Counted from the stretch's first letter, positions 50,792-60,151 are shown. The stretch is 60,162 nt of DNA from Parvibaculum sp040216885 (GCA_040216885.1 JAVJOG010000009.1:1-60162); one strand, 5' to 3'. The notes: generated by a model not told the origin, from the sequence alone. Numbers and translations: made by a program.

Positions 50792-51484
50792 ATGACCACG
50801 GAGGAAACGGGCTCCGGGACCCGAGAAGCCGCAGAAGCGGCCGTCCTGGAAAACGAGGAAGAGGTGCGGGCGCCCATCGCCGGGAAGGCGGAGGGCGGCA
50901 TGTCCGGTGCGGTCCGGCGCAAGCTCGAAAGCCGCCGCAAACTGATGGCCGCGGCGCGCAAGCTCTTCGTCGAGCGCGGCTATCACGAGACGCGGCCGCA
51001 GGACATTTCACGCGAGGCCGGCGTCGGCCACGGCACGTTCTACCTGCATTTCGAAGACAAGCTCGACTGCTTCCTCGCCTTTACCGAGGAGGCGGCCGAG
51101 GAACTTGAAGTGTTCCTCGAACAGCATCACGCCGGCGCCGGGACGCTGGAAGACGGCATTCGCGAAATCCTGCTGGCGATCTTCGAATATTCGGACGCCA
51201 ATCCCGGTGTGCTGGCTGCGACGCTGACCGATGTCAGCGTGCTGTGGAAAGGCGATACCGGCCGGAAGATGCCGGCGGATCGCTGGGCCGAAGGCTGGAT
51301 CAAGGCACTTGAGCACTGGAAGGGGACCGGCGAGGCGCTGACCGATCTCGACAGCCGGCTCGCAGGGTACCTCATTGTCGGTGCGATCAAGCAGGGCGGC
51401 GCTTACGGCTTTCGCCAGAAGCTCGACCGCGACGCGATGATCGACGGGATGACCAGACTTTTCGTTCGCGCACTGAAGAAATAG
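50792..51484 (+). CDS. TetR family transcriptional regulator (50792 cluster)
   Basis: A 230-residue TetR regulator. The HTH is at about residues 48-90: KLMAAARKLFVERGYHETRPQDISREAGVGHGTFYLHFEDKLD. An unusual ~40-residue acidic leader precedes it (TTEETGSGTREAAEAAVLENEEEVRAP). It is 39 bases before the ferritin-like gene and in the same direction, so it probably leads the cluster that ends at 54682. The start could also be TTG 50765. Confidence 0.87.
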   Translation: MTTEETGSGTREAAEAAVLENEEEVRAPIAGKAEGGMSGAVRRKLESRRKLMAAARKLFVERGYHETRPQDISREAGVGHGTFYLHFEDKLDCFLAFTEEAAEELEVFLEQHHAGAGTLEDGIREILLAIFEYSDANPGVLAATLTDVSVLWKGDTGRKMPADRWAEGWIKALEHWKGTGEALTDLDSRLAGYLIVGAIKQGGAYGFRQKLDRDAMIDGMTRLFVRALKK

Positions 51485-51523
51485 CAGCGGCCCGCAAAAG
51501 AGGCCGTACCGGAGGAAGACAGG

Positions 51524-52558
51524 ATGACGAAGCTCTCCTATACGCGAGACGAGCTGATGGCCACGCACGACTATGCGCGGCCGCATGTGGAGGCGGGATA
51601 CAAACTGCATGGCGGTTTTTTGGCGGACGGGACTTATGTCTCGCCGCGGGTGCTGCATCGCTGGCCGGCGGTGAAAGCATGGGCGGCGGCGCTGGAAGCG
51701 CGCGGCTATCCGCTGATCGATGCGACGGTGCAGCTTCTGACGCGCGGCAACTATCCCAATATTCCGCAGGAGAAATGCCTGTTGCGTCACGGTGTCGGCA
51801 TTCCGTTCTGGAATTCGCTGACGATTACGGGCGTCATCGAGGCGCGCGGCAAGCTGCTTTGCGACCTCGATGCACCCGATTTCCAGTCGATCATCGAGGA
51901 CGATATTTCGCAGACCTGCACGGGACACCTGCACAAGGGCCTTCTCTATGCGCATGGCGCGGATGAGGGCGGCGATCCGGCGGCACCCGAATATGGCGCG
52001 CACGACCAGATGTGGTATGCGGCGCGCGACCTATGCTTCGGCAAGGACCGCTATCCGCTGCCGGAAGTGCCGGCGAGCATCGGGCGGCCGGATACGGGGC
52101 GGCTGATGCCGCAACTTCCCGCCGGCTTCGAGCAGTTGATCCTGATGTTGATGAACGTGCTGATGATCGAAGTTCGCGCCGAGAGCTTCTTCACCTTCTG
52201 CTGCCAGATCATGCGCGATCCGGATGCCTTTCCCGACAGGCGCGAGGCGGCGGCGCTTGCGGCCGAGATGGTGGAGCGTATCCGGACCGACGAAGCCATT
52301 CACGTCGGTTATCTGCAGACGACGATTTCGGAGATGCGCAGCTTCACCTTCAAGGGTGTCGACGGTTCTCGCGTCAAGGGCAGCGATCTCATCGATCCGA
52401 TCTGGGAAGGCATGGTGCACTGGCATGCGGTGACGCAGGCCGATCTCGGCCGGGAGCAGACGCGCGAGGCGATCCGGACGGGACTCGAAAAAGCGCCGAA
52501 CGGCACAAAAATCTTCGCCGAGTTCGATGCGCTCGACGATGTGAAAAAGGCGGCGTGA
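51524..52558 (+). CDS. Uncharacterised ferritin-like protein, possible di-iron oxygenase
   Basis: A 344-residue soluble protein I do not recognise by name. Helical segments carry possible metal ligands in the ferritin-like order: Glu in TGVIEARGKLL, His in CTGHLHKGLL, Glu in LMIEVRAESFF and the ExxH pair in RTDEAIHVGYL. Four such helices would form a carboxylate-bridged di-iron site. It overlaps the SDR gene by one base (TGATG) and is within a TetR-led cluster with a luciferase-like monooxygenase. A role in oxidation of a hydrophobic substrate is an inference from context. Confidence 0.72.
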   Translation: MTKLSYTRDELMATHDYARPHVEAGYKLHGGFLADGTYVSPRVLHRWPAVKAWAAALEARGYPLIDATVQLLTRGNYPNIPQEKCLLRHGVGIPFWNSLTITGVIEARGKLLCDLDAPDFQSIIEDDISQTCTGHLHKGLLYAHGADEGGDPAAPEYGAHDQMWYAARDLCFGKDRYPLPEVPASIGRPDTGRLMPQLPAGFEQLILMLMNVLMIEVRAESFFTFCCQIMRDPDAFPDRREAAALAAEMVERIRTDEAIHVGYLQTTISEMRSFTFKGVDGSRVKGSDLIDPIWEGMVHWHAVTQADLGREQTREAIRTGLEKAPNGTKIFAEFDALDDVKKAA

Positions 52559-53436
52559 TGAAGGACCTTGCGGGCAAGACCGCTTTTGTGACGGGCGGTG
52601 CGAGCGGCATCGGGCTTTCGATGGCGCGGGCTTTCGGCGCGGCCGGCATGAACGTGATGCTGGGCGATATCAACGAGGACGACCTTGCAACGGCGGTGGC
52701 CGAACTCAAGGAACGGCAGATCAAGGCGGCGGGTGTGCGCTGCGACGTCGCCGAGCGCAAATCGCTCGAACGCGCCGCGGAAGAGACGGTTGCGACGTTC
52801 GGCAAGGTGCACGTCGTCTGCAACAATGCCGGTGTCGGCGCGGGCGGGCCGATCGGCACGCTGAAGCCCGGCGACTGGGACTGGACCATCGCCGTCAATC
52901 TGTTGGGCGTCGTGTACGGCACCGAAGCGTTCCTGCCGCATATCCGCGCACATGGCGAGGGCGGTCATTTCGTCAACACGGCGTCGATGGCCGGGATGAT
53001 TTCGATACCGGGCATGGAGCCCTACACCGCGTCGAAATATGCCGTGGTCGGCATGTCGGAAGGATGGGCCGGGCAATTAGCGCCGGAGAATATCGGCGTG
53101 TCGGTGCTCTGCCCGGGTTTCGTCAGGACGCGCATTCATGAAAGCGCGCGGGCGCGGCAGGAGAAATTCGGACCGGCGGCCGACGACCGCGACCCGGAGC
53201 GTGTGGAGGCGGCGAAGCAGCTCATTCTCGGCGGGCTCGACCCCGACCGCGTCGGCGCGCGGGTGGTGGAAGCCGTGCAGGCGGGCGAACTCTACATTTT
53301 CACGCATCCGGACATGGCGCCGCTTTTTGCCGAGCGGGCCCGTAACATCGAGGCGGCCTTTGCGCGCGCCGCGGAAAGCCCTGCACTGGCAAGCTCCGGC
53401 TACAAGACGCCCGGCGAGATCAAGGTATTCGACTAA
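52558..53436 (+). CDS. Short-chain dehydrogenase/reductase
   Basis: A 292-residue SDR: cofactor motif FVTGGASGIGLSMARAF, NNAGVGAGGPIG, catalytic Ser in TASMAGM and YTASKYAVVG. A C-terminal ~60-residue extension (FARAAESPALASSGYKTPGE) is longer than the simplest SDRs. It probably oxidises or reduces an alcohol/ketone produced by the clustered oxygenases. It overlaps the ferritin-like gene by one base. Confidence 0.92.
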   Translation: MKDLAGKTAFVTGGASGIGLSMARAFGAAGMNVMLGDINEDDLATAVAELKERQIKAAGVRCDVAERKSLERAAEETVATFGKVHVVCNNAGVGAGGPIGTLKPGDWDWTIAVNLLGVVYGTEAFLPHIRAHGEGGHFVNTASMAGMISIPGMEPYTASKYAVVGMSEGWAGQLAPENIGVSVLCPGFVRTRIHESARARQEKFGPAADDRDPERVEAAKQLILGGLDPDRVGARVVEAVQAGELYIFTHPDMAPLFAERARNIEAAFARAAESPALASSGYKTPGEIKVFD

Positions 53437-53464
53437 GAAGAACAAACGACACGGGAGATGCGCC

Positions 53465-54682
53465 ATGCGGTTCGGCATTTTCTATGAGCATCAACTACCA
53501 CGGCCCTGGCATGAGGGCGACGAGCTGAAGCTTTTTCAGGATGCGCTCGACCAGGTGGAACTTGCCGACAGGATCGGCATCGACCACGCGTGGGAAGTTG
53601 AGCATCATTTTCTCGAAGAGTATTCGCATTCGTCGGCGCCCGAAGTCTTCCTCGCGGCCTGCTCGCAGCGGACGAAGAATATTCGGCTCGGCCACGGCAT
53701 CACGCTGATGCCGCCGAACTACAACCATCCGGCGCGTGTGGCGGAACGCATTGCGACGCTCGACCTCGTGTCGAAGGGACGCGTCGAATGGGGAACGGGC
53801 GAAAGTTCGGCGCTGCTTGAGCTCGGCGGTTATCGCGTTCCGGTCGACCAGAAGCGGTCGCAATGGCGTGAGGCTGTGGAGCAATGCGCCAACATGATGG
53901 CGATGGACCCCTATCCCGGATATGAGGGCGAATTTTTCTCGATGCCGTGCCGCAACGTGGTGCCGAAGCCGGTGCAGCGGCCGCATCCGCCGCTCTGGGT
54001 GGCGTGCTCCAATCGCGAGACGATCAAGCTCGCGGCTCGGCTCGGCATCGGCGCGCTGACTTTTTCTTTCGTCGATCCGGCGGAAGCCAAGCAATGGGTC
54101 GACGATTATTACCGTATCTTCAAGGAAGAGGCGGTGCCGATCGGCCATGCCTGCAACCCCAACATCGCGATGGTGACGGGCTTTTCGCTGCACAAGGATG
54201 CCGAGGAAGCCAAGCGCCGCGGCATGGACGGGTTCCGTTTTTTCGGCTATGCGCTCGGTCATCATTATATTTTCGGCGAGCACAAACCGGGACGCACGAA
54301 TATCTGGGAAGCGTTCGAGAAGGCGCGGCCGCACCTGCCCGAAGAAGGCGGCAACCGCGGCATCGGTACGCCGGAGCAGATGCGCGAGCATCTGCGCGGA
54401 TTTGCAGATGCCGGCGTCGATCAGGTGTCGTTTATCCAGCAGGGCGGACGCAACCGTCACGAGCATATCTGCCAAGCGCTGGAAATGTTCGCGAATGACG
54501 TCATGCCGGAATTCAAGGAGCATGAGGACGAACGCCAGAAGAAGAAGGCGGAGGAGCTCGCGCCCTATATCGAAAGGGCGATGAAGCGGAAGCAATATAT
54601 GAAGGCGCTGGCGGACGACGAGATTCCGAATGTCGTCGCGCTGGGACGTCAAATCACCGACCAGGCCGCGCGGACAAAATAA
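53465..54682 (+). CDS. Luciferase-like (LLM class) flavin-dependent monooxygenase
   Basis: A 405-residue bacterial luciferase-family protein: MRFGIFYEHQLPRPW, ADRIGIDHAWEVEHHFLEEYSHSSAPEVFLA, GHGITLMPPNYNHPARVAERIATLDLVSKGRVEWGTG. Such enzymes use reduced FMN or F420 to oxidise ketones, alkanes or sulfur compounds. ATG 53465 is preceded by GGGAGA. The final ~60 residues are charged and helical (KEHEDERQKKKAEELAPYIERAM). It is the last gene of the cluster and is followed by a strong terminator. Confidence 0.92.
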   Translation: MRFGIFYEHQLPRPWHEGDELKLFQDALDQVELADRIGIDHAWEVEHHFLEEYSHSSAPEVFLAACSQRTKNIRLGHGITLMPPNYNHPARVAERIATLDLVSKGRVEWGTGESSALLELGGYRVPVDQKRSQWREAVEQCANMMAMDPYPGYEGEFFSMPCRNVVPKPVQRPHPPLWVACSNRETIKLAARLGIGALTFSFVDPAEAKQWVDDYYRIFKEEAVPIGHACNPNIAMVTGFSLHKDAEEAKRRGMDGFRFFGYALGHHYIFGEHKPGRTNIWEAFEKARPHLPEEGGNRGIGTPEQMREHLRGFADAGVDQVSFIQQGGRNRHEHICQALEMFANDVMPEFKEHEDERQKKKAEELAPYIERAMKRKQYMKALADDEIPNVVALGRQITDQAARTK

Positions 54683-54788
54683 GAAGAGGCGGCGCGGAAG
54701 CGTTTTTCCGAGCAAGGACAGGTGCCGCCCGAGGATCCGCTGAAGAAAACCACAAGCGCCGACTGACGCTGAAACAGGATGCAAGGAC

Positions 54789-54819
54789 AAAAGGACCGTT
54801 TTGCCGAGCGGTCCTTTTT
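54789..54819 (+). terminator. Rho-independent terminator after the luciferase-like gene
   Basis: AAAAGGACCG (54789-54798) pairs perfectly with CGGTCCTTTT (54809-54818), 10 base pairs with a 10-base loop, followed by T at 54819. It should end the 50792-54682 transcript. Confidence 0.85.
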
Positions 54820-54912
54820 CCATCTGCGCCGTATCGTCGCGCGTCACCGGTTGACATGCGAGCCAGAAAAATCAGGTTCATAGTAGGTAACGTCAACAAG
54901 AGGGAGACCGAC

Positions 54913-55335
54913 ATGAAAAATGTCAGCAAAGTTGCCGTATTGGTGGTGGCCGCGTCGATGCTGCCGGCCGGCTTTGCGCTGGCGCAGGCGCCGCGCATCA
55001 CCACGGGCGCAGAGCTCGTGTCGGCATGCACGGCGGCGGCGAGCGACAGCACCACGACGGACCACCGTATTGCGCGGGCGTCGTGTCACCAGTTCCTTGC
55101 CGGACTTGCCGCGGGCGTCTATGCGTCGGTCGAGCGTGGCGCACCGCTCGTCGTGCGGCGCATGGGTCCGGGCATTGATGAGGAGGTATGCTTCCGGCTG
55201 CCGGACAGCCTTCCGTTCGAGACATTTGCGCAGCAGGTCGTCGAGTTCGCGCCGGAACATCCCGAGCTTTACGACAGAAGCGCCTTCGAGATGGGCGCGC
55301 GGACGCTTGCGGCGAATTATCCCTGTCTGGACTAG
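54913..55335 (+). CDS. Secreted Rap1a/Tai-like protein
   Basis: A 140-residue protein with a Sec signal (VAVLVVAASMLPAGFALA, cleavage near AQA). The mature part has four cysteines: TTGAELVSACTAA, ASCHQFLAGLAAGVY, EEVCFRLPD and ANYPCLD. This pattern resembles Rap1a/Tai proteins, known as immunity proteins to type VI effectors in some enterics but also common as orphans. No effector or type VI gene is nearby, so an immunity role is not supported here. Confidence 0.72.
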   Translation: MKNVSKVAVLVVAASMLPAGFALAQAPRITTGAELVSACTAAASDSTTTDHRIARASCHQFLAGLAAGVYASVERGAPLVVRRMGPGIDEEVCFRLPDSLPFETFAQQVVEFAPEHPELYDRSAFEMGARTLAANYPCLD

Positions 55336-55345
55336 GCAGCGCAGT

Positions 55346-56710
55346 TCAGGCGTTGCGCAGATACCAATCGAAATCGACGTCGGAGATTTCGGCGAAGAAG
55401 CGGTCGCATTCGACTTCCTTGATGGTCAGGAAGATGTCGACGAATTCCTCGCCGAGCCGTTCACGAAGAAATTCGGAACGACGCGCGGTTTCGAGTGCTT
55501 TCCACCAGTTCATGGGCAGCGTCGCTTCGCGCTTTGAATATCCATCGCCAGTCACCGGCTCGCTCGGCTCAAGTTTCTTGTCGATGCCCTCGTCGATGCC
55601 GGCGATGACGGCCGCGAGCGCCACGTAGGGGTTGGCGTCGGCGCCGCAGACGCGGTGTTCGAGATGGCGCGTGGCGGCGGGGCCCGATGTGACGCGCAAC
55701 GGTACCGAGCGATTGTCGATGGCCCATGCGGGCGCGAGCGGTGCATAGGTGTTGCGGCGGAAGCGGCGAAAGGAATTCGCGTTGGGCGCGAAGATGGCCA
55801 TGCTGTCCGCCATGGTCGCTTCGAGGCCACCAATGGCGTGGCGGAGCATCGGCGTCAGCGACGGATCGTCGCCGGCAAAGAGATTGGGGCTCTTGTCGTC
55901 GGCCAGCGAAATGTGCACATGCAAGCCGCTGCCCGACATGCCGGCATAAGGCTTTGCCATGAAGGTGGCGATGTAGCCATGGCGATCGGCGGCGCCCTTG
56001 ACGAGACGCTTGTAGAGGATTGCGTCGTCCGCGGCGCGCATCGCATCGTCGCGATGCGCCAGCACAATTTCGAACTGGCCGGGCGCATATTCCGAAATCA
56101 GGGTACGGGCGGGAAGGCCCATCTTTTTCGCGCCGGCAAAGATGTCGTCGAGCACGGGAGCGAAATCCTCGACGTCCTGCATCAGATAAGCTTGAAGATG
56201 CGACGGCGTGAAGCCGTTGGGCGCGGTGGGCGGCTTCGGCTTTCCCGACTGCGCGGCAGCGCGATCGATCAGAAAGAATTCGAGTTCGATGGCAACGACG
56301 GGCTTCAGCCCCTTGCTTTCGAGCGAGGCTACGGCGCGGGCCAGCGCGTGACGCGGATCGGCGGGCGTCGGCGCGCCATCGCGCTCCCAGGAGGCAAGGA
56401 TCAGTTGCGCTGTCGGCGTGTCGTGCCACGGCGCATGGGTCAGGGTTCCGGCGATCGGAAAGCAGGGGCGGTCGCTGTCGCCTTCCTCCCAGACGAGACC
56501 CGTTTCCAGCACGTCGGCGCCCAGCATGTCGAGCGACTGGATCGAGCAGGGAAGCGGGCGGCCGTCGCGATAGGCGGTCAGCATTTCTTCCGGGCGCAGG
56601 ACCTTGCCGCGCGCAACGCCGGACGGATCGGTCAGAAAAGCCTGTATCTGCACGATCTCCGGATGAGCCGCGAGAAATTCCGCCGCTTCTTTTTCGTCGG
56701 CGCGAGTCAT
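55346..56710 (-). CDS. Glutamine synthetase family protein (gamma-glutamylputrescine synthetase-like)
   Basis: A 454-residue GS-fold ligase: IELEFFLIDR, ISEYAPGQFEIVLAHRDDAMRAAD, MAKPYAGMSGSGLHVHISL, and FRRFRRNTYAPLAPAWAIDNRS. The spacing fits the PuuA/GlnA3 group, which joins glutamate to putrescine or other amines rather than ammonia. It overlaps the aminotransferase gene by 4 bases, so both likely act in polyamine or amine use. The amine is inferred, not seen. Confidence 0.87.
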   Translation of the reverse strand: MTRADEKEAAEFLAAHPEIVQIQAFLTDPSGVARGKVLRPEEMLTAYRDGRPLPCSIQSLDMLGADVLETGLVWEEGDSDRPCFPIAGTLTHAPWHDTPTAQLILASWERDGAPTPADPRHALARAVASLESKGLKPVVAIELEFFLIDRAAAQSGKPKPPTAPNGFTPSHLQAYLMQDVEDFAPVLDDIFAGAKKMGLPARTLISEYAPGQFEIVLAHRDDAMRAADDAILYKRLVKGAADRHGYIATFMAKPYAGMSGSGLHVHISLADDKSPNLFAGDDPSLTPMLRHAIGGLEATMADSMAIFAPNANSFRRFRRNTYAPLAPAWAIDNRSVPLRVTSGPAATRHLEHRVCGADANPYVALAAVIAGIDEGIDKKLEPSEPVTGDGYSKREATLPMNWWKALETARRSEFLRERLGEEFVDIFLTIKEVECDRFFAEISDVDFDWYLRNA

Positions 56711-58083
56711 GCCGCGATCTCCTTTTCGCCGCAGAGCAAGCCAAGCGCTTCATCGAAATTGTGTACCAGCTTGTCGATATCGGCTTGCGTCGTCGAGGGC
56801 GCCACGAGGGTCATGTTGTGGAAGGGCGTCACCAGCACATCCCGGTTGAGCAGGAAAAGGTGGATGGCGCGTTCGACTGTGTGATCGATCGCAGCGGCCG
56901 CTTCGGCGCCGTTGCGAAGGGGGCGGGTGCTGAAAACGAGTTCGGCGCGGGCGCCGAGCTGTGTCACCGTCCATGGCAATTGGCGTTTTGCGACGCCGAC
57001 GCGCAGGCCGTCGGCGAGGCGCGAGGCAAGCGCCGTCATGTGCGCATAGGCATCGCCGGTCATCACCTCGATGAGGCAGGCGCGCATCGCCGCCAGCGTC
57101 AGCATATTGCCGGAAAGCGTGGTGCCGATGCCGGAATAGCCGGGTGTCTTCGTTTCGAGTACACGGCGCATGGCAGCTTCGACCGCCGAGGTGAAACCGA
57201 AAACGGCGGCGGGGAGTCCGCCTGCAACCGGCTTTCCCAGAACAAAGAAATCGGGCGCGAGATCATGGGCGCGTGTGAAGCCGCCGGGTCCGGCCGAGAT
57301 CGTATGCGTTTCGTCGAGGCAGACGAGCGCGCCGTGACGCCGCGCGGCGGCGAGCAAGCCTTCGATGAAACCGGGCTCCGGCAGCACCATCGCCGTGTTG
57401 GTCAAGGCCGGTTCGGTGAGGATCAGCGCGATGTCACCAGCCGCAAGAAGACGCTCCACGGCGTCGAGGTCGTTGAAGGGGGCGGCAACGCTCGTTTGCG
57501 CGACATCGTTTGCTTGACCGAGCAAGCTCGGTTTCATTTTCGTTTCGCCATCTTCGAGCTTCACGAAGGCATCTTCGACCTGTCCGTGATAGCAACCATC
57601 GAAGACCAGCACTTTCCGGCGGCCGGTCAGCGCGCGCGCCCAGCGCACGACCGCGCGGTTGGCGTCGCTCGCCGTCGCCGTCACCTGCCAGAAGGGCAAG
57701 CCGAAGCGGGAAGCCAGCAGTGTGCCGACCTCGGCGGTCAACGACGAAGGCAGCATGGCGGTCAATCCGCGTTGCGCCTGTTCGGCGATCGCGCGGGCGA
57801 CGGGTGCCGGCGAATGACCGAACATCGCGCCGGTGTCGCCGAGACAGAAGTCGGCATAGCGCCGGCCATCGATGTCGGTGACGGTCGAACCGTTCGCTTC
57901 GCGGACAAACAGCGGGAAGGGCGTTTCCCAGTCGAGCATCCAGTGCAGCGGCACGCCGCCCGGAAAATGCTCACCGGCATTTGCCGCCATCTGCCGCGAG
58001 AGCGGATGACGATCGGCGAAGCGCAAGCGCTCCGTGGCGATCAGCGCTGCAGCGCGCGCCCTGACTTCGGTTGGCATGGACAT
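56707..58083 (-). CDS. Aspartate aminotransferase family protein (class III, PLP-dependent)
   Basis: A 458-residue class III aminotransferase: GDTGAMFGHSPAPVARAIAEQ, PLP region VLVFDGCYHGQVEDAF, LDETHTISAGPGG and the Lys in FFVLGKPVAGGLPAAVFG. It is like glutamate-1-semialdehyde aminomutase-type enzymes. It lies 22 bases downstream of tRNA-Thr on the same strand and is coupled to the GS-like gene by ATGA overlap. It may transaminate the amine glutamylated by that partner. Confidence 0.9.
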   Translation of the reverse strand: MSMPTEVRARAAALIATERLRFADRHPLSRQMAANAGEHFPGGVPLHWMLDWETPFPLFVREANGSTVTDIDGRRYADFCLGDTGAMFGHSPAPVARAIAEQAQRGLTAMLPSSLTAEVGTLLASRFGLPFWQVTATASDANRAVVRWARALTGRRKVLVFDGCYHGQVEDAFVKLEDGETKMKPSLLGQANDVAQTSVAAPFNDLDAVERLLAAGDIALILTEPALTNTAMVLPEPGFIEGLLAAARRHGALVCLDETHTISAGPGGFTRAHDLAPDFFVLGKPVAGGLPAAVFGFTSAVEAAMRRVLETKTPGYSGIGTTLSGNMLTLAAMRACLIEVMTGDAYAHMTALASRLADGLRVGVAKRQLPWTVTQLGARAELVFSTRPLRNGAEAAAAIDHTVERAIHLFLLNRDVLVTPFHNMTLVAPSTTQADIDKLVHNFDEALGLLCGEKEIAA

Positions 58084-58105
58084 GGGAACGCCCCGAATGA
58101 ATCGG

Positions 58106-58178
<73 letters not shown>

Positions 58179-58339
58179 GACCGTGGGCCGCAAGATAGTG
58201 GCGGGGCGGCCCCGCGGCAAGCGGCGCCTCGGCGCATGTGCCGGTGTGGTCCGCATCGTTTGCTGGAATTGGACCCTGAAAAGACGTGCGGCGGCGCCCA
58301 GTTATGAGCCTCCGGTCATTAAAAATTCTGGAGGGTTTC

Positions 58340-58987
58340 ATGAGGCTGCTTTCGGGTCCGCTCAGCATGTTCGGCGCCAAGGCGCAGATCGCCGTTGCCG
58401 AAAAAGGGATCGCATGCGAAATCGAGATGGTGCCCTTCTCGATCAAGGATCGCTATTCGCCGACGCATCCGGATGTTGCGCGGGTCAATCCCAAGAATCA
58501 GATTCCGGTGCTGCTGGACGGCGCGGTCGAGATATTCGATTCGACGCAGATATTCGAATATCTCGAAGACAAGTTTCCGGCGCCAGCGCTTTGGCCCGCA
58601 TCCGCCGAGGCGCGCGCCTTTGCGCGATTGATGGAACTAAAGTCGGACGAGAGTTTCTTTCCGTCCTTTGTCGTACTGTTGCAGACGCTCGGCGATCCGC
58701 AAAAGCCGGAGACGCAATCGGCGCTTGCGAAGATCGCGGCCTACCGTGCCGAAATGGACGCCTTGCTGGTGGACCGCGACTACATTGCCGGCGACTACAG
58801 CTATGCCGACATCGCCTTCATGAGCGCCAGCTTTTTCACCTCGCTCATGGGAGGCGTGCCAGATCCGGAATTGCGGCATCTCGCGGCTTGGCGCAAGCGC
58901 ATGATGGCGCGGCCGGCCGTGGCGCCGGTCATTCGCGCACTCGCAGGATATCTGACGGGGAACGGGTTGAAGGCGCCGGCGATTTAG
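58340..58987 (+). CDS. Glutathione S-transferase family protein
   Basis: A 215-residue GST: MRLLSGPLSMFGAKAQIAVAEKGIACEIEMVPF, then NPKNQIPVLLDG and FDSTQIFEYLEDKFPAP for the glutathione site, and a C-terminal helical domain ending in YIAGDYSYADIAFMSASFF. ATG 58340 has GGAGG six bases upstream. Its substrate is unknown. It lies divergently from tRNA-Thr. Confidence 0.9.
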   Translation: MRLLSGPLSMFGAKAQIAVAEKGIACEIEMVPFSIKDRYSPTHPDVARVNPKNQIPVLLDGAVEIFDSTQIFEYLEDKFPAPALWPASAEARAFARLMELKSDESFFPSFVVLLQTLGDPQKPETQSALAKIAAYRAEMDALLVDRDYIAGDYSYADIAFMSASFFTSLMGGVPDPELRHLAAWRKRMMARPAVAPVIRALAGYLTGNGLKAPAI

Positions 58988-59002
58988 CCCGGATGGCGCG
59001 TG

Positions 59003-59836
59003 TCATGTGGCCCGGCGGAACAGCTCGTAAAGGGCGACGGCGGCGGCGTTGGAGACGTTGAGGCTTTTCATGGCGCCGGCAGCCGGCAGGCGGGCCAGCA
59101 GGTCGCAATGTTCGCGGGTGAGGCGCCGCAGTCCCGCTCCCTCGGCGCCGAGCACCAGCGCCACGCGGGGCGAGAGCTTGAGATCGGGCAGGGCGGCTTC
59201 CCCGTCGCCGTCGAGACCGATCACCTCGAAGCCCAGTTCCTTCAATTCATCGATGGCGCGGACGAGGTTGGTGACGCGGGCGATGCGGACCTGTTCGAGG
59301 CCGCCCGAGGCCACCTTGGCCAGCGCGCCACCGAAGGGTGGGCTGTTGCGGTCGGTGGTGATGAGCGCTGTTGCCCCGAAAACGGCGGCGGAACGGAGAA
59401 TCGCTCCGAAATTATGCGGGTCCGTGACCTGGTCCAGTACGACGACGCGGGTAGCACCCTCGCAAGCCTCGGCGACGTCGCGCTCGGGCAGGGGCGAGGC
59501 ACGGAGCGCGATGCCCTGATGGACCGCGCCCGGGGGCAGCAGGGCCGCGAGATCATCATTCTCCATAATTTCCGGCCGGACATCGAAGGCCGTGACGGGG
59601 TTGATCCCCTGGCGGGTCAGTTCGGCTTCGGCGTTGCGGGTCAGGCAAAGGCGTTCGGCGGCGCGAGCCGGGTTGTGTAAGGCGGCCAAAACTGCATGAA
59701 AACCATATAGATAGCTGTCATCGCCGGGCCGGGCGCCCTTGCCGCCGCCATGTCCGCGGCCATGTTTTGGCGGACGGGAGCCGTGCTGGGGCGCGCCGGA
59801 AGGACGGGAACGGGAGGGTTGCTTGCGTCTGCTCAT
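59003..59836 (-). CDS. rlmB: 23S rRNA (guanosine-2'-O-)-methyltransferase RlmB
   Basis: A 277-residue SpoU-type RNA methyltransferase: YLYGFHAVLAALHNPARAAERLCLTRNA (substrate-binding domain), VVVLDQVTDPHNFGAILRSAAVFGA, LVLGAEGAGLRRLTREHCD, and NVSNAAAVALYELFR. The basic low-complexity leader (SRRKQPSRSRPSG) precedes the core. It modifies G2251 of 23S rRNA. Start ATG 59836; the frame extends upstream. It lies next to tRNA-Tyr, as in many alphaproteobacteria. Confidence 0.93.
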   Translation of the reverse strand: MSRRKQPSRSRPSGAPQHGSRPPKHGRGHGGGKGARPGDDSYLYGFHAVLAALHNPARAAERLCLTRNAEAELTRQGINPVTAFDVRPEIMENDDLAALLPPGAVHQGIALRASPLPERDVAEACEGATRVVVLDQVTDPHNFGAILRSAAVFGATALITTDRNSPPFGGALAKVASGGLEQVRIARVTNLVRAIDELKELGFEVIGLDGDGEAALPDLKLSPRVALVLGAEGAGLRRLTREHCDLLARLPAAGAMKSLNVSNAAAVALYELFRRAT

Positions 59837-59957
59837 GGAGGCGCTTATATTTCGCGCCTCGGGCTCATGCAAACGCCCCCGAACAGTACGCCTTGCCGGA
59901 CGATACGGCTGGAGGCGCGCTGCGGGGGTGTTCACGCTTTCGGGACCGGGATTTTAG

Positions 59958-59986
59958 TTGACACAGCGGCGGCAAACCTGAATAAA
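59958..59986 (+). promoter_or_regulatory. Possible promoter of tRNA-Tyr
   Basis: TTGACA (59958-59963) is a perfect -35 hexamer. About 17 bases later is AATAAA, a poor -10 match. It lies about 80 bases before tRNA-Tyr, in the same direction. Confidence 0.4.
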
Positions 59987-60066
59987 GCCGCGCGTGTCCC
60001 ACGAGACCGCACGACCAGTCACATCCGCGAACTTATTGGGATTTCACAACATTTGACATCGGACAC

Positions 60067-60151
60067 GGAGGGGTGCCCGAGTGGCTAAAGGGGACGGACT
60101 GTAAATCCGTTGGCTATGCCTACGTTGGTTCGAATCCAACCCCCTCCACCA
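60067..60151 (+). tRNA. tRNA-Tyr (anticodon GTA)
   Basis: The acceptor arms GGAGGGG (60067-60073) and CCCCTCC (60141-60147) pair, the anticodon arm is GGA-CTGTAAA-TCC with anticodon GTA, a long variable arm fits a class II tRNA, and the T arm is GTTGGTTCGAATCCAAC. The discriminator is A and CCA is encoded (60149-60151). Confidence 0.97.
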
